This document shows, piece by piece, positions 17,971 to 27,734 of a stretch of DNA of 64,000 bases (positions within the stretch are counted from its first letter, which is position 1; every line of letters starts with the position of its first letter). The notes beneath the pieces are model-generated. The model was not told the origin of the DNA and ran no database searches. It worked only from the letters and a program-made list of their open reading frames with translations. Source of the stretch: Sanguibacter suaedae (GTDB lineage Bacteria > Actinomycetota > Actinomycetes > Actinomycetales > Cellulomonadaceae); contig NZ_JAEINH010000007.1 of the NCBI RefSeq assembly GCF_016342785.1, forward strand, positions 62,001-126,000, given 5' to 3'. The position numbers and the translations under genes are program-made.

Positions 17971-18540
17971 GTGCGTGTGCTCGGTGTTGATCCGGGACTG
18001 ACCCGGTGCGGGATCGGCGTCGTCGACTCCCGCCAGGGCCGTCGCGCCGACCTCGTGGCCGTCGGCGTCGCGACGTCGTCGACCGACCTGTCCGTCGACG
18101 TCCGGCTGCTGCGGATCTCGACGGAGCTCGACCGGTGGATGGACCTCCACGTCCCCGACGTCGTCGCGGTCGAGCGGGTCTTCGCCCAGCACAACGTGTC
18201 GACGGTGATGGGGACGGCGCAGGTCGCCGGTCTCGCGATGGTCGCTGCCGCGCGCCGTGGTGTCCCGGTCGCCATGCACACGCCCAGCGAGGTGAAGGCG
18301 GCCGTCACCGGCAGCGGCCGGGCCGGCAAGGAACAGGTCCAGAAGATGGTCGCGTCCATCCTCGGCCTCGCCGAGGTGCCGCGCCCGGCCGACGCCGCCG
18401 ACGCGCTCGCGATCGCGATCTGCCAGCTCTGGCGTCCGGCAGCGCTCATGGACCGCGCGGAGCGGCTCGAGCTCACCCCGGCCCAGCGGGCGTGGGCGGC
18501 GGCCGAGCAGGCGGCGCGTCGGGCGAAGGGCACCCGCTGA
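17971..18540 (+). CDS. ruvC: Crossover junction endodeoxyribonuclease RuvC
   Basis: 189 residues. It cuts Holliday junctions together with RuvAB. The first catalytic Asp is in [14 protein letters not shown] (D7), Glu in [10 protein letters not shown] and the final Asp pair in [14 protein letters not shown]. The GTG at 17971 is chosen because it gives the usual MRVLGVDPG start. A GGGAGG lies about 11 nt upstream. It is followed after 103 nt by ruvA. Confidence 0.96.
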   Translation: MRVLGVDPGLTRCGIGVVDSRQGRRADLVAVGVATSSTDLSVDVRLLRISTELDRWMDLHVPDVVAVERVFAQHNVSTVMGTAQVAGLAMVAAARRGVPVAMHTPSEVKAAVTGSGRAGKEQVQKMVASILGLAEVPRPADAADALAIAICQLWRPAALMDRAERLELTPAQRAWAAAEQAARRAKGTR

Positions 18541-18580
18541 GCGTTGCTACGGTGGCTCGTCGTACAGGTGTTCGGAGAAC

Positions 18581-18602
18581 GCGACCGTCGACGGACGGTC
18601 GC
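18581..18602 (+). other. Hairpin in the ruvC-ruvA gap
   Basis: GCGACCGTC, loop GACG, GACGGTCGC: a perfect 9-bp stem 40 nt after the ruvC stop and 41 nt before ruvA. It may reduce read-through or protect the mRNA end. I found no actinobacterial SOS box in the gap. Confidence 0.55.
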
Positions 18603-18643
18603 GGACATGTCCCGCGTCAGCGCGGGCGGAGGGTGAGGACTGC

Positions 18644-19261
18644 GTGATCGCGTCGTTGAGCGGAACGGTCCAGGCGGTACGTCTGGACTCGGCGGTCCTC
18701 GTCGTCGGGGGAGTGGGGTACCTCGTCCACGCGACGCCGTCGACCCTCTCGACGCTGCGCGTCGGGTCGGAGGCGTCGCTCTCGACGACCCTCGTCGTCC
18801 GCGAGGACTCCATGACCCTCTACGGGTTCGCCGACGACGACGAGCGCGCGGTGTTCGAGTCCGCCCAGACCGTGAGCGGCGTGGGACCGCGCCTGGCGCT
18901 CGCCATGCTCGCGGTCCACACACCGGACGGCCTGCGGGGCGCCGTCGCGGCCGGCGACGTCAAGGCCTTGACCCGCGTCCCGGGCATCGGGCAGAAGGGC
19001 GCGCAGCGCCTGATCCTCGAGCTCGGGGGAAAGCTCGGTGCGCCCTCGGGTGTCCCGGGTGCCGCCGCCGCGCGCCCTGCCGCGGGGGATCACGCCGACC
19101 AGGTGGTCGACGCTCTCGTCGGTCTCGGCTGGTCCGCGAAGCTCGCGGAGGAGGCGATCGCCGTCGTCCTCGCGGACACGGGGGCGGACCAGGTGGGTTC
19201 CGGGGACGTCGCGGTGGTCCTGCGTGCCGCGCTCAAGACCCTCGGCGGCCACCGTGGATGA
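18644..19261 (+). CDS. ruvA: Holliday junction DNA helicase subunit RuvA
   Basis: 205 residues. It binds four-way junctions and loads RuvB. Domain I begins [12 protein letters not shown]; the helix-hairpin-helix motifs are [14 protein letters not shown] and [20 protein letters not shown]; domain III at the C-terminus (from about residue 148) contacts RuvB. The GTG at 18644 has GGAGGGTGAGG upstream. It overlaps ruvB by 8 nt. Confidence 0.96.
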   Translation: MIASLSGTVQAVRLDSAVLVVGGVGYLVHATPSTLSTLRVGSEASLSTTLVVREDSMTLYGFADDDERAVFESAQTVSGVGPRLALAMLAVHTPDGLRGAVAAGDVKALTRVPGIGQKGAQRLILELGGKLGAPSGVPGAAAARPAAGDHADQVVDALVGLGWSAKLAEEAIAVVLADTGADQVGSGDVAVVLRAALKTLGGHRG

Positions 19262-20318
19262 CGCCACCGACCGCTCCGACGCGCTGGGCATCGACCTCGC
19301 CGCGGACCGCCTGACGCGCACCAGCGCCGACGACATCGAACGCGCCGCCGAGGCCGCGCTCCGCCCACGCAGCCTCGACGAGTTCGTCGGACAGCACGTG
19401 GTCCGGGACCAGCTCTCGCTCGTCCTCCAGGCCGCGCTGGGCCGCGGGACGCCACCCGACCACGTCCTCCTCTCCGGCCCACCGGGGCTGGGCAAGACGA
19501 CGCTCGCGATGATCATCGCCGCTGAGCTCGGGACCTCCCTGCGCGTGACGTCCGGCCCGGCGATCCAGCACGCGGGCGACCTCGCAGCCGTCCTGTCGTC
19601 GCTCGACGAGGGCGAGGTCCTGTTCATCGACGAGATCCATCGCCTCGCCCGGCCCGCGGAGGAGCTCCTCTACGTCGCCATGGAGGACTTCCGCGTCGAC
19701 GTCGTCGTCGGAAAGGGCGCCGGCGCCTCCGCGATCCCCCTGAGCCTGCCCCGCTTCACGACCGTCGGGGCGACCACCCGTGCCGGGCTGCTGCCGGCGC
19801 CGCTGCGCGACAGGTTCGGCTTCACCGCGCACCTCGACTTCTACTCCGCCGACGAGCTCGAGCGGGTCCTCCTGCGGTCCGCAGGTCTCCTCGGGACGGC
19901 GCTCGACGCGGAGGCCGCGTCCGAGATCGCCTCCCGCTCCCGCGGCACCCCTCGGATCGCCAACCGGCTCCTGCGGCGCGTGCGTGACTGGGCGCAGGTG
20001 CGCGGCGACGGCTCCCTCGACCTCCGGGCGGCGCAGGCCGCCCTCGAGGTCTACGAGGTCGACGCGCTGGGTCTCGACCGTCTCGACAGGTCGGTCCTCG
20101 AGGCGCTCTGCGTCCGGTTCGGCGGTGGGCCCGTCGGCCTGACGACGTTGGCCGTGACGGTCGGCGAGGAGCCCGAGACGGTCGAGACCGTCGCCGAGCC
20201 GTACCTCGTGCGGGAGGGGCTCGTGGGGAGGACGCCGCGAGGTCGTGTCGCCACACCTGCCGCGTGGGCGCACCTGGGACTGGTGCCCCCCTCGGCGGGC
20301 GGGACGCTGTTCGCCTGA
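19254..20318 (+). CDS. ruvB: Holliday junction branch-migration ATPase RuvB
   Basis: 354 residues of AAA+ motor. Walker [10 protein letters not shown] (about residue 75), Walker [10 protein letters not shown], sensor VGATTRAG and arginine finger region APLRDRFG, then the winged-helix C-terminus ([26 protein letters not shown]). It drives branch migration with RuvA. The GTG at 19254 lies inside the end of ruvA, showing translational coupling. Confidence 0.97.
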   Translation: MDDATDRSDALGIDLAADRLTRTSADDIERAAEAALRPRSLDEFVGQHVVRDQLSLVLQAALGRGTPPDHVLLSGPPGLGKTTLAMIIAAELGTSLRVTSGPAIQHAGDLAAVLSSLDEGEVLFIDEIHRLARPAEELLYVAMEDFRVDVVVGKGAGASAIPLSLPRFTTVGATTRAGLLPAPLRDRFGFTAHLDFYSADELERVLLRSAGLLGTALDAEAASEIASRSRGTPRIANRLLRRVRDWAQVRGDGSLDLRAAQAALEVYEVDALGLDRLDRSVLEALCVRFGGGPVGLTTLAVTVGEEPETVETVAEPYLVREGLVGRTPRGRVATPAAWAHLGLVPPSAGGTLFA

Positions 20319-20372
20319 GAGCGCTCGACGACCCCGCCGACCGGTGTGGGCACTTTCGGTGGATCCTGCTCG

Positions 20373-20403
20373 TTGGTGTCTTGGGCGGCCCACCGCCTAG
20401 ACT
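20373..20403 (+). promoter_or_regulatory. Probable promoter of the yajC-secD-secF operon
   Basis: TTGGTG at 20373-20378 and TAGACT at 20398-20403 with a 19-nt spacer, 42 nt before yajC. The -10 box is convincing for an actinobacterium; the -35 and spacing are only fair. Confidence 0.45.
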
Positions 20404-20445
20404 CCGGTAGTTCCCTATGCAGAACAGGAGACGTGATCCCACGTC

Positions 20446-20823
20446 ATGGAAATTCTTCTCATCGGCGCGTTCGCCGTCGGCGCGATGTTCTTGATGACCA
20501 ACGGGTCCCGCAAGAAGCAGCGCGAGGCGATGACCTTCAGGGACAACCTGGAGGTCGGCCACGAGGTCATGACCGGGTCCGGCTTCTTCGGCACGGTCGT
20601 AGCCGTCGACGACGACGTGATCACCCTCGAGTCGACCCCCGGGAACAGGTCGCGCTGGCTGCGGGCCGCCATCGCGAAGCAGGTCGAGCCGACACAGGCC
20701 GCGACCGCTGGGGAGACGGGCGAGGCGACGTCGGCCACGTCCGAGGACGCGGCGTTCGCGATCCCGGACGACATCTCCGGTCTCATCAAGAAGCCCACGA
20801 CGGACGACCCCGAGAAGAAGTAG
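20446..20823 (+). CDS. yajC: Preprotein translocase accessory subunit YajC
   Basis: 125 residues with one N-terminal membrane helix (EILLIGAFAVGAMFLMT) followed by the family segment NGSRKKQREAMTFRDNLEVGHEVMTGSGFFGTVVAVDDDVITLES. It belongs to the SecDF-YajC holo-translocon subcomplex. The acidic C-terminal tail (DDPEKK) is usual in actinobacteria. It is first in the yajC-secD-secF set. Confidence 0.93.
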   Translation: MEILLIGAFAVGAMFLMTNGSRKKQREAMTFRDNLEVGHEVMTGSGFFGTVVAVDDDVITLESTPGNRSRWLRAAIAKQVEPTQAATAGETGEATSATSEDAAFAIPDDISGLIKKPTTDDPEKK

Positions 20824-20925
20824 CCCAGAAACTCCCCGACAGGACGGCCCGCGCAGCTGCGGGTCCCGAACCGGCAGGGGGCGCGCCTCAGGGTGGGCCT
20901 CTGCGCGCACGAGAAGAGACATCCG

Positions 20926-22920
20926 TTGGCCACCACCAACCGCAAGAAGTCGAGACCGACCCGTCAGCTCGTCGGGCTCGGCGTCGTCGTCGTCGCCCTG
21001 TTCGGGTCCATCCTCGCCGGGAACGTCTGGTCCACGGCGACCTGGGCGCCGAAGCTCGCGCTCGACCTCGAGGGCGGGACGCAGATCATCCTGCGGCCCG
21101 TCACCGACAACGGCGAGGAGGTGACCACCGAGGACGTCAACCAGGCGATCGCGATCATCCGCCAGCGCGTGGACTCCTCCGGTGTCGCCGAGGCCGAGAT
21201 CACCAGCCAGGGTGGGAGCAACATCGTCGTCGCGCTCCCCGGCACGCCGTCCGAGGAGACGCTCCAGCTGGTGCGCGAGTCGGCACAGATGCAGTTCCGG
21301 CCCGTCCTCTACTTCGGGGGCCCTGCCGGGACGGACCTGGGTGAGGACCCCGCCGCGGACCCGACCGGCGAGGCCACGGAGGAAGAGGTGCCGTCGGCAG
21401 AGGCTCCTGCGGGCGAGCCGCCCGCCGAGGAGCCGACAGTCGAGCCGACCGCGGTCCCGGAGACCGCCCCGACCGACGAGGAGCTCGACTTCGACCCGTT
21501 CGCCCCTCAGCAGGGCAGTGCGGAGAACCCCAGCGACTTCGCCCAGGTGACCACCGAGCTCCTCGAGGAGTTCGCCGCGCTCGACTGCACCGACGAGGCC
21601 AACCTCAGCGGCGGCGGGTCGCAGCCGAGCGACAGCGCCGTGATCGCGTGCGCGGACGACGGTTCCGTGAAGTACATCCTCGGACCGGTCGAGATCTCCG
21701 GCACGGAGATCGCCAGCGCCGACTCCGGGCTCCGGGTGAACTCCCAGGGCGTCACCCTCAACGAGTGGGCCGTGAACATCGAGTTCGACTCCGCGGGGAC
21801 CAAGAAGTTCACCGAGGTCACCACGCGGCTCTCCCAGCTGCCCACCTACGAGCAGTGGATCGCCACCCCCCAGCCTGTCCAGGCACCGGGCATGTTCGCG
21901 ATGGTCCTCGACAACCTCGTGATCTCCGCCCCCACCTCGAGCGTGATCATCCCCGACGGCAAGGCGGAGATCACCGGGACCTTCACCCGTGAGTCGGCGA
22001 CGACCCTCGCCAACCAGCTGAACTTCGGGGCGCTCCCGCTGACCTTCGAGGTGCAGAGCGAGTCGCAGGTGTCCGCCACCCTCGGCAGCGAGCAGCTGCA
22101 GAAGGGCCTGATCGCCGGCGTCATCGGCCTGGTGCTGGTCTTCGTGTACTCGCTCGTCCAGTACCGCGCCCTCGGGTTCGTGACCGTCGCGTCGCTGAGC
22201 ATCGCCGGGATCCTCGCCTACGGCTTCATCGCGCTGCTCTCCTGGTTGCAGGGGTACCGTCTGTCGCTGCCGGGCGTCGCCGGCCTCATCGTCGCGATCG
22301 GCATCACCGCCGACTCCTTCATCGTGTACTTCGAGCGCATCCGCGACGAGCTCCGCGACGGGAAGTCCCTCGCGACGGCCGTGGACACCGCCTGGGTCCG
22401 GGCACGTCGGACCATCCTCGCGTCCGACGCGGTCAGCCTCCTCGCGGCCGTCGTCCTCTACTTCCTCGCGGTCGGCGGGGTCCGCGGGTTCGCCTTCACC
22501 CTCGGGCTGACCACCGTGATCGACGTCCTCGTCGTCTTCCTCTTCACGCACCCCCTCATGAAGCTCCTGGCCCGCACCCGGTTCTTCAGCAGCGGGCACC
22601 CTGCGTCCGGCCTCGACCCGAAGACCCTCGGGGTGGAGAGCATCCGGTACGCGGGCCGCGGCCGCACCTCCGTGCCCCGCGCGGCGGGTACGGCCAAGGG
22701 CGCGGCCCCGTCGAAGGTCCTCGTCGGTGCAGGAGGCCCCGGGACGGACGGCAGGACGATGACGATCGCGGAGCGACGTGCCGCTCAGGCGCGCGAGGAC
22801 GCAGAGCGGGACACGGCGGGGACCGGAGCGTCCCCTGACCCGAGTCACGAGACCACCGCGGGGACGGACGGCGTCGCACCGAGCGCCGGCACCGATGAGC
22901 GCAAGGACGGGAACCACTGA
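20926..22920 (+). CDS. secD: Protein translocase subunit SecD
   Basis: 664 residues with six expected membrane segments: one near residues 13-33 and five in the C-terminal half (from about residue 395). Family motifs are LDLEGGTQIIL at the first periplasmic boundary and GLIVAIGITADSFIVYFERIRDEL in the membrane. It uses the proton gradient to pull secreted proteins out. An insert of about 50 residues rich in Pro, Glu and Asp lies near residues 135-190 in the first periplasmic domain. TTG at 20926 gives LATTNRKKSRPTRQL; an in-frame GTG at 20893 is an alternative. The stop overlaps secF (ATGA-type). Confidence 0.93.
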   Translation: MATTNRKKSRPTRQLVGLGVVVVALFGSILAGNVWSTATWAPKLALDLEGGTQIILRPVTDNGEEVTTEDVNQAIAIIRQRVDSSGVAEAEITSQGGSNIVVALPGTPSEETLQLVRESAQMQFRPVLYFGGPAGTDLGEDPAADPTGEATEEEVPSAEAPAGEPPAEEPTVEPTAVPETAPTDEELDFDPFAPQQGSAENPSDFAQVTTELLEEFAALDCTDEANLSGGGSQPSDSAVIACADDGSVKYILGPVEISGTEIASADSGLRVNSQGVTLNEWAVNIEFDSAGTKKFTEVTTRLSQLPTYEQWIATPQPVQAPGMFAMVLDNLVISAPTSSVIIPDGKAEITGTFTRESATTLANQLNFGALPLTFEVQSESQVSATLGSEQLQKGLIAGVIGLVLVFVYSLVQYRALGFVTVASLSIAGILAYGFIALLSWLQGYRLSLPGVAGLIVAIGITADSFIVYFERIRDELRDGKSLATAVDTAWVRARRTILASDAVSLLAAVVLYFLAVGGVRGFAFTLGLTTVIDVLVVFLFTHPLMKLLARTRFFSSGHPASGLDPKTLGVESIRYAGRGRTSVPRAAGTAKGAAPSKVLVGAGGPGTDGRTMTIAERRAAQAREDAERDTAGTGASPDPSHETTAGTDGVAPSAGTDERKDGNH

Positions 22921-24029
22921 TGGCCGCGGGATTCGCACGCTGGGGCAACGACCTCTACACCGGTCGTCGCTCGTACGACGTCGTCGGCCACCGCAGGCGC
23001 TTCTACTGGGTGTCCGCCGCGCTCGTCGTGCTGAGCGTCGTCATCCTCCTGGTCCGAGGGTTCAACCTCGGCATCGAGTTCCGTGGAGGGTCCGAGTTCA
23101 CCATCACGAACCCGTCCTCGCTCAGCCAGACGGAGGCCGCCGAGGCCGTTGCCGACGTCGCTCCCGCCGAGGCGCCACGGATCTCCACGGTCGGGACGTC
23201 GTCGCTGCGCGTGCAGACCGTCGAGCTCACCGAGGAGGAGGTCGTCGATGTCCGTGAGGCGCTGGCCGAGGCGTACGGCGTGGCCCCGGCGGACGTGACG
23301 AGCAACTTCATCGGCCCGACCTGGGGTGAGGACGTCTCCCAGAAGGCCATCATCGGCATCGTCGTCTTCCTGCTCCTCGTGAGCGTCGTCATGACCCTCT
23401 ACTTCCGGGCATGGCGGATGGCTCTCGCAGCGATCCTCGCGCTCTTCCACGACCTCGTCATCACCGCCGGCATCTACGCCCTCATCGGCTGGGAGGTCAC
23501 CCCGGCCACGGTCATCGGGTTCCTCACCATCCTCGGATACTCCATCTACGACACGGTGGTGGTCTTCGACAAGGTGCGCGAGAACACCGACGGCGTGCTC
23601 TCGCAGAGCCGATCCACCTACGCCGAGCGCGCCAACCTCGCCATCAACCAGACGCTCGTGCGCTCCATCAACACCTCGGTCGTCGCGCTCCTGCCCGTCG
23701 CAGCGATCCTCTTCATCGGGACGTTCGTCCTCGGCGCCGGGAACCTGCGCGACATCTCCCTCGCGCTCTTCGTCGGCATGACCGTCGGGACCTACTCGTC
23801 GATCTTCCTCGCGACACCGCTCGAGGTGTCCTTGCGCACCAGGGAGCACGACGTCGCGGAGCACACGGAGAGGGTCCTCACCTCCCGCGAGCCCAGCTCG
23901 ACCGTCCCGGAGACGACGGCGGACCCGGTCCCTGCAGGCGCGTCGAGCCGGCAGTACACCGGGCAGCTCCAGCCCGGTGGGCACCTGGGCAACAAAGCCC
24001 AGCCCCGACGACGCAAGGGCGGACGATGA
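22920..24029 (+). CDS. secF: Protein translocase subunit SecF
   Basis: 369 residues with six membrane segments. N-terminal NLGIEFRGGSEFTI, then VIGFLTILGYSIYDTVVVFDKVREN and LFVGMTVGTYSSIFLATPL are SecF hallmarks. It partners SecD. The last 70 residues are a cytoplasmic, disordered, basic tail ([12 protein letters not shown]). The ATG at 22920 overlaps the secD stop; its own stop overlaps apt. Confidence 0.95.
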   Translation: MAAGFARWGNDLYTGRRSYDVVGHRRRFYWVSAALVVLSVVILLVRGFNLGIEFRGGSEFTITNPSSLSQTEAAEAVADVAPAEAPRISTVGTSSLRVQTVELTEEEVVDVREALAEAYGVAPADVTSNFIGPTWGEDVSQKAIIGIVVFLLLVSVVMTLYFRAWRMALAAILALFHDLVITAGIYALIGWEVTPATVIGFLTILGYSIYDTVVVFDKVRENTDGVLSQSRSTYAERANLAINQTLVRSINTSVVALLPVAAILFIGTFVLGAGNLRDISLALFVGMTVGTYSSIFLATPLEVSLRTREHDVAEHTERVLTSREPSSTVPETTADPVPAGASSRQYTGQLQPGGHLGNKAQPRRRKGGR

Positions 24030-24571
24030 GCGGCGTGGCCTCCGGGGTACCGGCGGACACTCTCCTCGCGCACGTCCGGGACGTCCCCGACTTCCCGGAG
24101 CCGGGGATCGTCTTCAAGGACATCACCGGGCTCCTCGTCGACGGGGAGGCGTTCGCCGAGGCCGTGCGCAGGCTCGCCGACATCGTCCCGGAAGGTGTCG
24201 AGCTCATCGCCGGGATGGAGGCCCGAGGCTTCATCGTCGGTGCAGCCCTCGCGGCGCACCTCGGGATCGGCTTCGTCCCTATCCGTAAGGCCGGCAAGCT
24301 GCCGCCCCCCACCCACCGCGCGAGCTACGCCCTCGAGTACGGGGAGGCCGTCCTCGAGGTCCGCGAGGGCACCGTCAGCCCGGGCGCACGCGTGCTGCTC
24401 GTGGACGACATCCTCGCGACGGGTGGGACCGCGGCTGCCGCGGCGGACCTCGTCGAGCAGGTCGGGGCCGAGGTCGTCGGTGTCACGTTCCTCCTCGAGC
24501 TCCTCGGCCTCGGCGGTCGCGACCGACTGGGCGGTCGCGTCGTGTCGGCCGTCCTGAGCGTCGAGCCGTAG
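24026..24571 (+). CDS. apt: Adenine phosphoribosyltransferase
   Basis: 181 residues. It converts adenine and PRPP to AMP. Type I PRTase features: [17 protein letters not shown] at the N-terminus, [15 protein letters not shown], the [19 protein letters not shown] flexible loop, and the PRPP site [17 protein letters not shown]. The ATG at 24026 overlaps the secF stop. Adjacency to relA is widely conserved in actinobacteria. Confidence 0.95.
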   Translation: MSGVASGVPADTLLAHVRDVPDFPEPGIVFKDITGLLVDGEAFAEAVRRLADIVPEGVELIAGMEARGFIVGAALAAHLGIGFVPIRKAGKLPPPTHRASYALEYGEAVLEVREGTVSPGARVLLVDDILATGGTAAAAADLVEQVGAEVVGVTFLLELLGLGGRDRLGGRVVSAVLSVEP

Positions 24572-24574
24572 AAT
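24569..24574 (+). promoter_or_regulatory. -10 box for relA
   Basis: TAGAAT begins within the apt stop codon and fits the TANNNT pattern. It is 45 nt upstream of the relA ATG, and the palindrome at 24579-24600 would lie at the start of the transcript. Confidence 0.45.
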
Positions 24575-24578
24575 CGGT

Positions 24579-24600
24579 CCCCTGGGCACGTGCCCAGGGG
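24579..24600. promoter_or_regulatory. Perfect 22-bp palindrome between apt and relA
   Basis: Arms CCCCTGGGCAC and GTGCCCAGGGG meet with no loop. Placed just downstream of the relA -10 box, it could be an operator or an RNA hairpin in the relA leader. It could also act as a weak terminator for apt. Confidence 0.65.
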
Positions 24601-24618
24601 AACCTCGAGGGGGCGCGC

Positions 24619-26994
24619 ATGAGTGACGGCACACGGACGACGCCGGCGCCGAAGGGGCCAGCACCGCAGCCCGGCGCAGCGGGCGCCAGTGCGCCGACGG
24701 GGGAGAGCAGCACGGTCGGCCCCCCGCCACCGCTCGGTTCCGCTTCCCGCGTCCGGTCCCGGCTCGTGCGCTTCGGTTCGCGGCACGCCGTGGGGACCCC
24801 CGCGCTCGAGCCGCTCCTGCGTGCCGTCCGTGCCAACCACCCGAAGTCGGACGTCGCCATCATCGAGCGGGCGTACGTCACGGCAGAGCGGGCGCACCGT
24901 GGCCAGCTCCGCAAGAGCGGCGACCCCTACATCACGCACCCCGTCGCGGTCGCGACGATCCTCGCGGAGCTCGGCATGACACCACCGACGCTCGCCGCCG
25001 CGCTGCTCCACGACACCGTCGAGGACACCGAGTACTCCCTCGACCAGCTGCGCAGCGACTACGGCGACGAGATCACCATGCTCGTCGACGGCGTCACCAA
25101 GCTCGACAAGGTGACCTACGGGGACGCCGCGCAGGCGGAGACGGTCCGCAAGATGGTCGTCGCGATGGCGCGCGACATCCGGGTGCTCGTCATCAAGCTC
25201 GCCGACCGTCTGCACAACGCCCGGACCTGGAAGTTCGTCCCTTCGGCGTCCGCGCAGCGCAAGGCGCGCGAGACCATCGAGATCTACGCCCCCCTCGCAC
25301 ACCGGCTCGGCATGAACACGATCAAGTGGGAGCTCGAGGACCTGTCGTTCCAGGCCCTCTACCCCAAGGTCTACGAGGAGATCGTCCACCTCGTCGCCGA
25401 GCGAGCCCCCGCCCGGGAGGAGTACCTCGCGCTCGTCCGCGAGCAGGTCACGGCGGACCTGCGATCGGCGAAGATCCGGGCCACCGTCACGGGGCGCCCC
25501 AAGCACTACTACTCGATCTACCAGAAGATGATCGTCCGCGGCCACGACTTCGCGGACATCTACGACCTCGTCGGCACCCGCGTCCTCGTCGACTCGGTCC
25601 GCGACTGCTACGCAGCCCTCGGGTCCCTGCACGCCCGGTGGAACCCGGTGCCCGGCAGGTTCAAGGACTACATCGCCATGCCCAAGTTCAACATGTACCA
25701 GTCGTTGCACACGACGGTCATCGGACCGGGGGGCAAGCCGGTCGAGATCCAGATCCGCACCCACGAGATGCACCGGCGTGCGGAGTACGGTGTCGCCGCC
25801 CACTGGAAGTACAAGGAGGCCGACAAGACGGCGAAGGCCGAGGCCGGCGGCAACGACATGCAGTGGCTGCGTCAGCTCGTCGACTGGCAGCGCGAGACTG
25901 CCGACCCCGCGGAGTTCCTCGACTCCCTGCGCTTCGAGATCAGCGGGGGCGAGGTGTACGTCTTCACCCCCAAGGGGGACGTCGTGGCCCTGCCCTCGGG
26001 GTCGACGCCCGTGGACTTCGCGTACTCCGTCCACACCGAGGTGGGTCACCGCACCATGGGTGCGCGGGTCAACGGGCGTCTCGTGCCCCTGGACTCGGCT
26101 CTCGACAACGGTGACGTCGTCGACGTCCTCACCTCGAAGTCGGAGACCGCCGGGCCGAGCCGGGACTGGATGTCCTTCGTCAAGAGCCCGCGCGCCAAGA
26201 ACAAGATCCGCCAGTGGTTCTCGAAGGAGCGCCGAGAGGAGGCCATCGAGCAGGGCAAGGACGCCATCGCGAAGGCGATGCGCAAGCAGAACCTTCCCAT
26301 CCAGCGGCTCCTGTCCCACGAGTCGATGGTGACGACGGCGCACGAGATGCGTTTCGCCGACGTGTCCTCCCTCTACGCGGCGATCGGCGAGGGGCAGGTG
26401 TCGGCGGCGAACGTCGTCCACCGCCTGGTGCAGTCGATGGGTGGCGAGGAGGGCAACGCGGAGGACCTCGCCGAGACGGCCCGGCCAGGTCACCCGGCCC
26501 GCAGGCCTCGGACGGGCGATCCGGGCGTGGTCGTCAAGGGCGTCGAGGACATCTGGGTCAAGCTCGCGAAGTGCTGCACCCCGGTCCCGGGCGACGACAT
26601 CATCGGGTTCATCACTCGCGGCCAGGGCGTGAGCGTCCACCGCGGTGACTGTGCGAACGTCGTGGGTCTGCGCGACCAGCCCGAGCGGATCGTCGACGTG
26701 TCCTGGACCACGGGCGGGAACGCCCTGTTCCTCGTCCAGATCCAGGTCGAGGCCCTCGACCGGTCCCGGCTGCTGTCTGACGTCACTCGGGTCCTGTCGG
26801 ACAACCACGTGAACATCCTGTCCGCCACGGTGTCGACGTCGACGGACCGGGTCGCCATCTCGAAGTTCGTGTTCGAGATGGCCGAGCCCGCTCACCTGGC
26901 CACCGTCCTCACGTCGGTCCGGAAGATCGACGGCGTGTTCGACGTCTACCGCATCACCGGGTCGAAGGTCGTCGAACCGAGCATGCTCACCTGA
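24619..26994 (+). CDS. relA: Bifunctional (p)ppGpp synthetase/hydrolase (Rel)
   Basis: 791 residues, the usual long RelA/SpoT form. Domains: HD hydrolase (HP...[12 protein letters not shown] near residues 115-140), nucleotidyltransferase (YYSIYQKM and [20 protein letters not shown] near 346), TGS ([24 protein letters not shown] from about 447), a zinc-finger-type CC region ([17 protein letters not shown]), and a C-terminal ACT domain (from about 710). Both hydrolase and synthetase motifs look intact, so one enzyme can make and degrade the alarmone. The ATG at 24619 has GAGGGGG upstream. The first 60 residues are disordered and Pro/Ala-rich. Confidence 0.97.
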   Translation: MSDGTRTTPAPKGPAPQPGAAGASAPTGESSTVGPPPPLGSASRVRSRLVRFGSRHAVGTPALEPLLRAVRANHPKSDVAIIERAYVTAERAHRGQLRKSGDPYITHPVAVATILAELGMTPPTLAAALLHDTVEDTEYSLDQLRSDYGDEITMLVDGVTKLDKVTYGDAAQAETVRKMVVAMARDIRVLVIKLADRLHNARTWKFVPSASAQRKARETIEIYAPLAHRLGMNTIKWELEDLSFQALYPKVYEEIVHLVAERAPAREEYLALVREQVTADLRSAKIRATVTGRPKHYYSIYQKMIVRGHDFADIYDLVGTRVLVDSVRDCYAALGSLHARWNPVPGRFKDYIAMPKFNMYQSLHTTVIGPGGKPVEIQIRTHEMHRRAEYGVAAHWKYKEADKTAKAEAGGNDMQWLRQLVDWQRETADPAEFLDSLRFEISGGEVYVFTPKGDVVALPSGSTPVDFAYSVHTEVGHRTMGARVNGRLVPLDSALDNGDVVDVLTSKSETAGPSRDWMSFVKSPRAKNKIRQWFSKERREEAIEQGKDAIAKAMRKQNLPIQRLLSHESMVTTAHEMRFADVSSLYAAIGEGQVSAANVVHRLVQSMGGEEGNAEDLAETARPGHPARRPRTGDPGVVVKGVEDIWVKLAKCCTPVPGDDIIGFITRGQGVSVHRGDCANVVGLRDQPERIVDVSWTTGGNALFLVQIQVEALDRSRLLSDVTRVLSDNHVNILSATVSTSTDRVAISKFVFEMAEPAHLATVLTSVRKIDGVFDVYRITGSKVVEPSMLT

Positions 26995-27033
26995 CAGTTC
27001 GGCGGTCCGGCCCTCTCGAGGAGGGGACGCCGC

Positions 27034-27642
27034 TCAGGCAGCAGGCGCAGCGCCCGCGGCACGCAGCAGACGTGCGCGCGCCCGTTCCGCGCTGCGCCAG
27101 TGAGCGTGCGTCGTGAGCCGGACGACCGCCTCCTCGAGGTCGACGCCGTGGCGGGCGAGGCGCACGAGCACGGTGTGCGCGTCGTCGTCCTCGCACCACG
27201 TGGCGACGTCCAGCGCGGTCCGCTCGGGCGTCGTCACCTGGACGCCACCGACGGGCTGCGACTCCCAGGTCCGCATGGTCGCCTGCGCGACCTCCAGGTG
27301 CGGAGCGTCCCGCGGCCGGTAGCCGTGCGGCGCGTAGAGCACGCTCACCTTGTCGGGACGTCGCCCACCGGTGTGCACCCATGCGGCGCTCCGACGACCC
27401 ACGACGACCTCCCGCGGGACGCGTGTGGCGAGGGAGCGGGCACGTGCCTGCGGTGAACCCAGCGTGCCGGCGAGCACACCGAACCCCGCGTGCACCTCGT
27501 CGACGAGACCGTCCCTGAGGAGGGCTTCCCATGTCGTGCGGCCACCGACACCCTCGGTCGTGTACGGGGGAGCGGCGCGAGGTGGCGTTGCGACCAGCAC
27601 GGAGAAGGACGTGGCGGACCGGGACGCGGCGGAAGCTGGCAT
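27034..27642 (-). CDS. AbiEi-like/transcription-regulator-like hypothetical protein
   Basis: 202 residues, convergent with relA. RSAAWVHTGG and VTTPERTALDVA resemble the stretch found in actinobacterial proteins annotated as AbiEi-family antitoxin-like or DUF559-type. The N-terminal wing of the canonical antitoxin is not obvious. No toxin-like ORF is next to it, so an active toxin-antitoxin pair is unlikely here. Start ATG at 27642 (MPASAASRSA) has a weak ribosome site; internal GTG starts are possible. Assignment is by short motif resemblance only. Confidence 0.6.
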   Translation of the reverse strand: MPASAASRSATSFSVLVATPPRAAPPYTTEGVGGRTTWEALLRDGLVDEVHAGFGVLAGTLGSPQARARSLATRVPREVVVGRRSAAWVHTGGRRPDKVSVLYAPHGYRPRDAPHLEVAQATMRTWESQPVGGVQVTTPERTALDVATWCEDDDAHTVLVRLARHGVDLEEAVVRLTTHAHWRSAERARARLLRAAGAAPAA

Positions 27643-27677
27643 GCCCCCAGCCTGGCCCAGGTCGCCCTACGGACAGA

Positions 27678-27713
27678 AGACGGGCCCGTCATCTGTGGAT
27701 GACGGGCCCGTCT
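27678..27713 (-). terminator. Terminator of the DUF349 gene
   Basis: A perfect 16-bp stem (AGACGGGCCCGTCATC and its complement) with loop TGTG, 22 nt past the DUF349 stop codon. It also separates that gene from the next minus-strand gene. Confidence 0.8.
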
Positions 27714-27734
27714 GACGTCCTCGACGTCGGAGGA

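Noticed and set aside
18541-18643. Possible SOS box before ruvA (GTTCGGAGAAC)
   Set aside because: The half-sites are in the wrong orientation and spacing for the actinobacterial LexA site (GAAC-N4-GTTC).
19822-22938. A 1038-codon minus-strand open frame across ruvB, yajC and secD
   Set aside because: Antisense shadow of three clear genes; low-complexity Gly/Arg/Asp composition and no motif.
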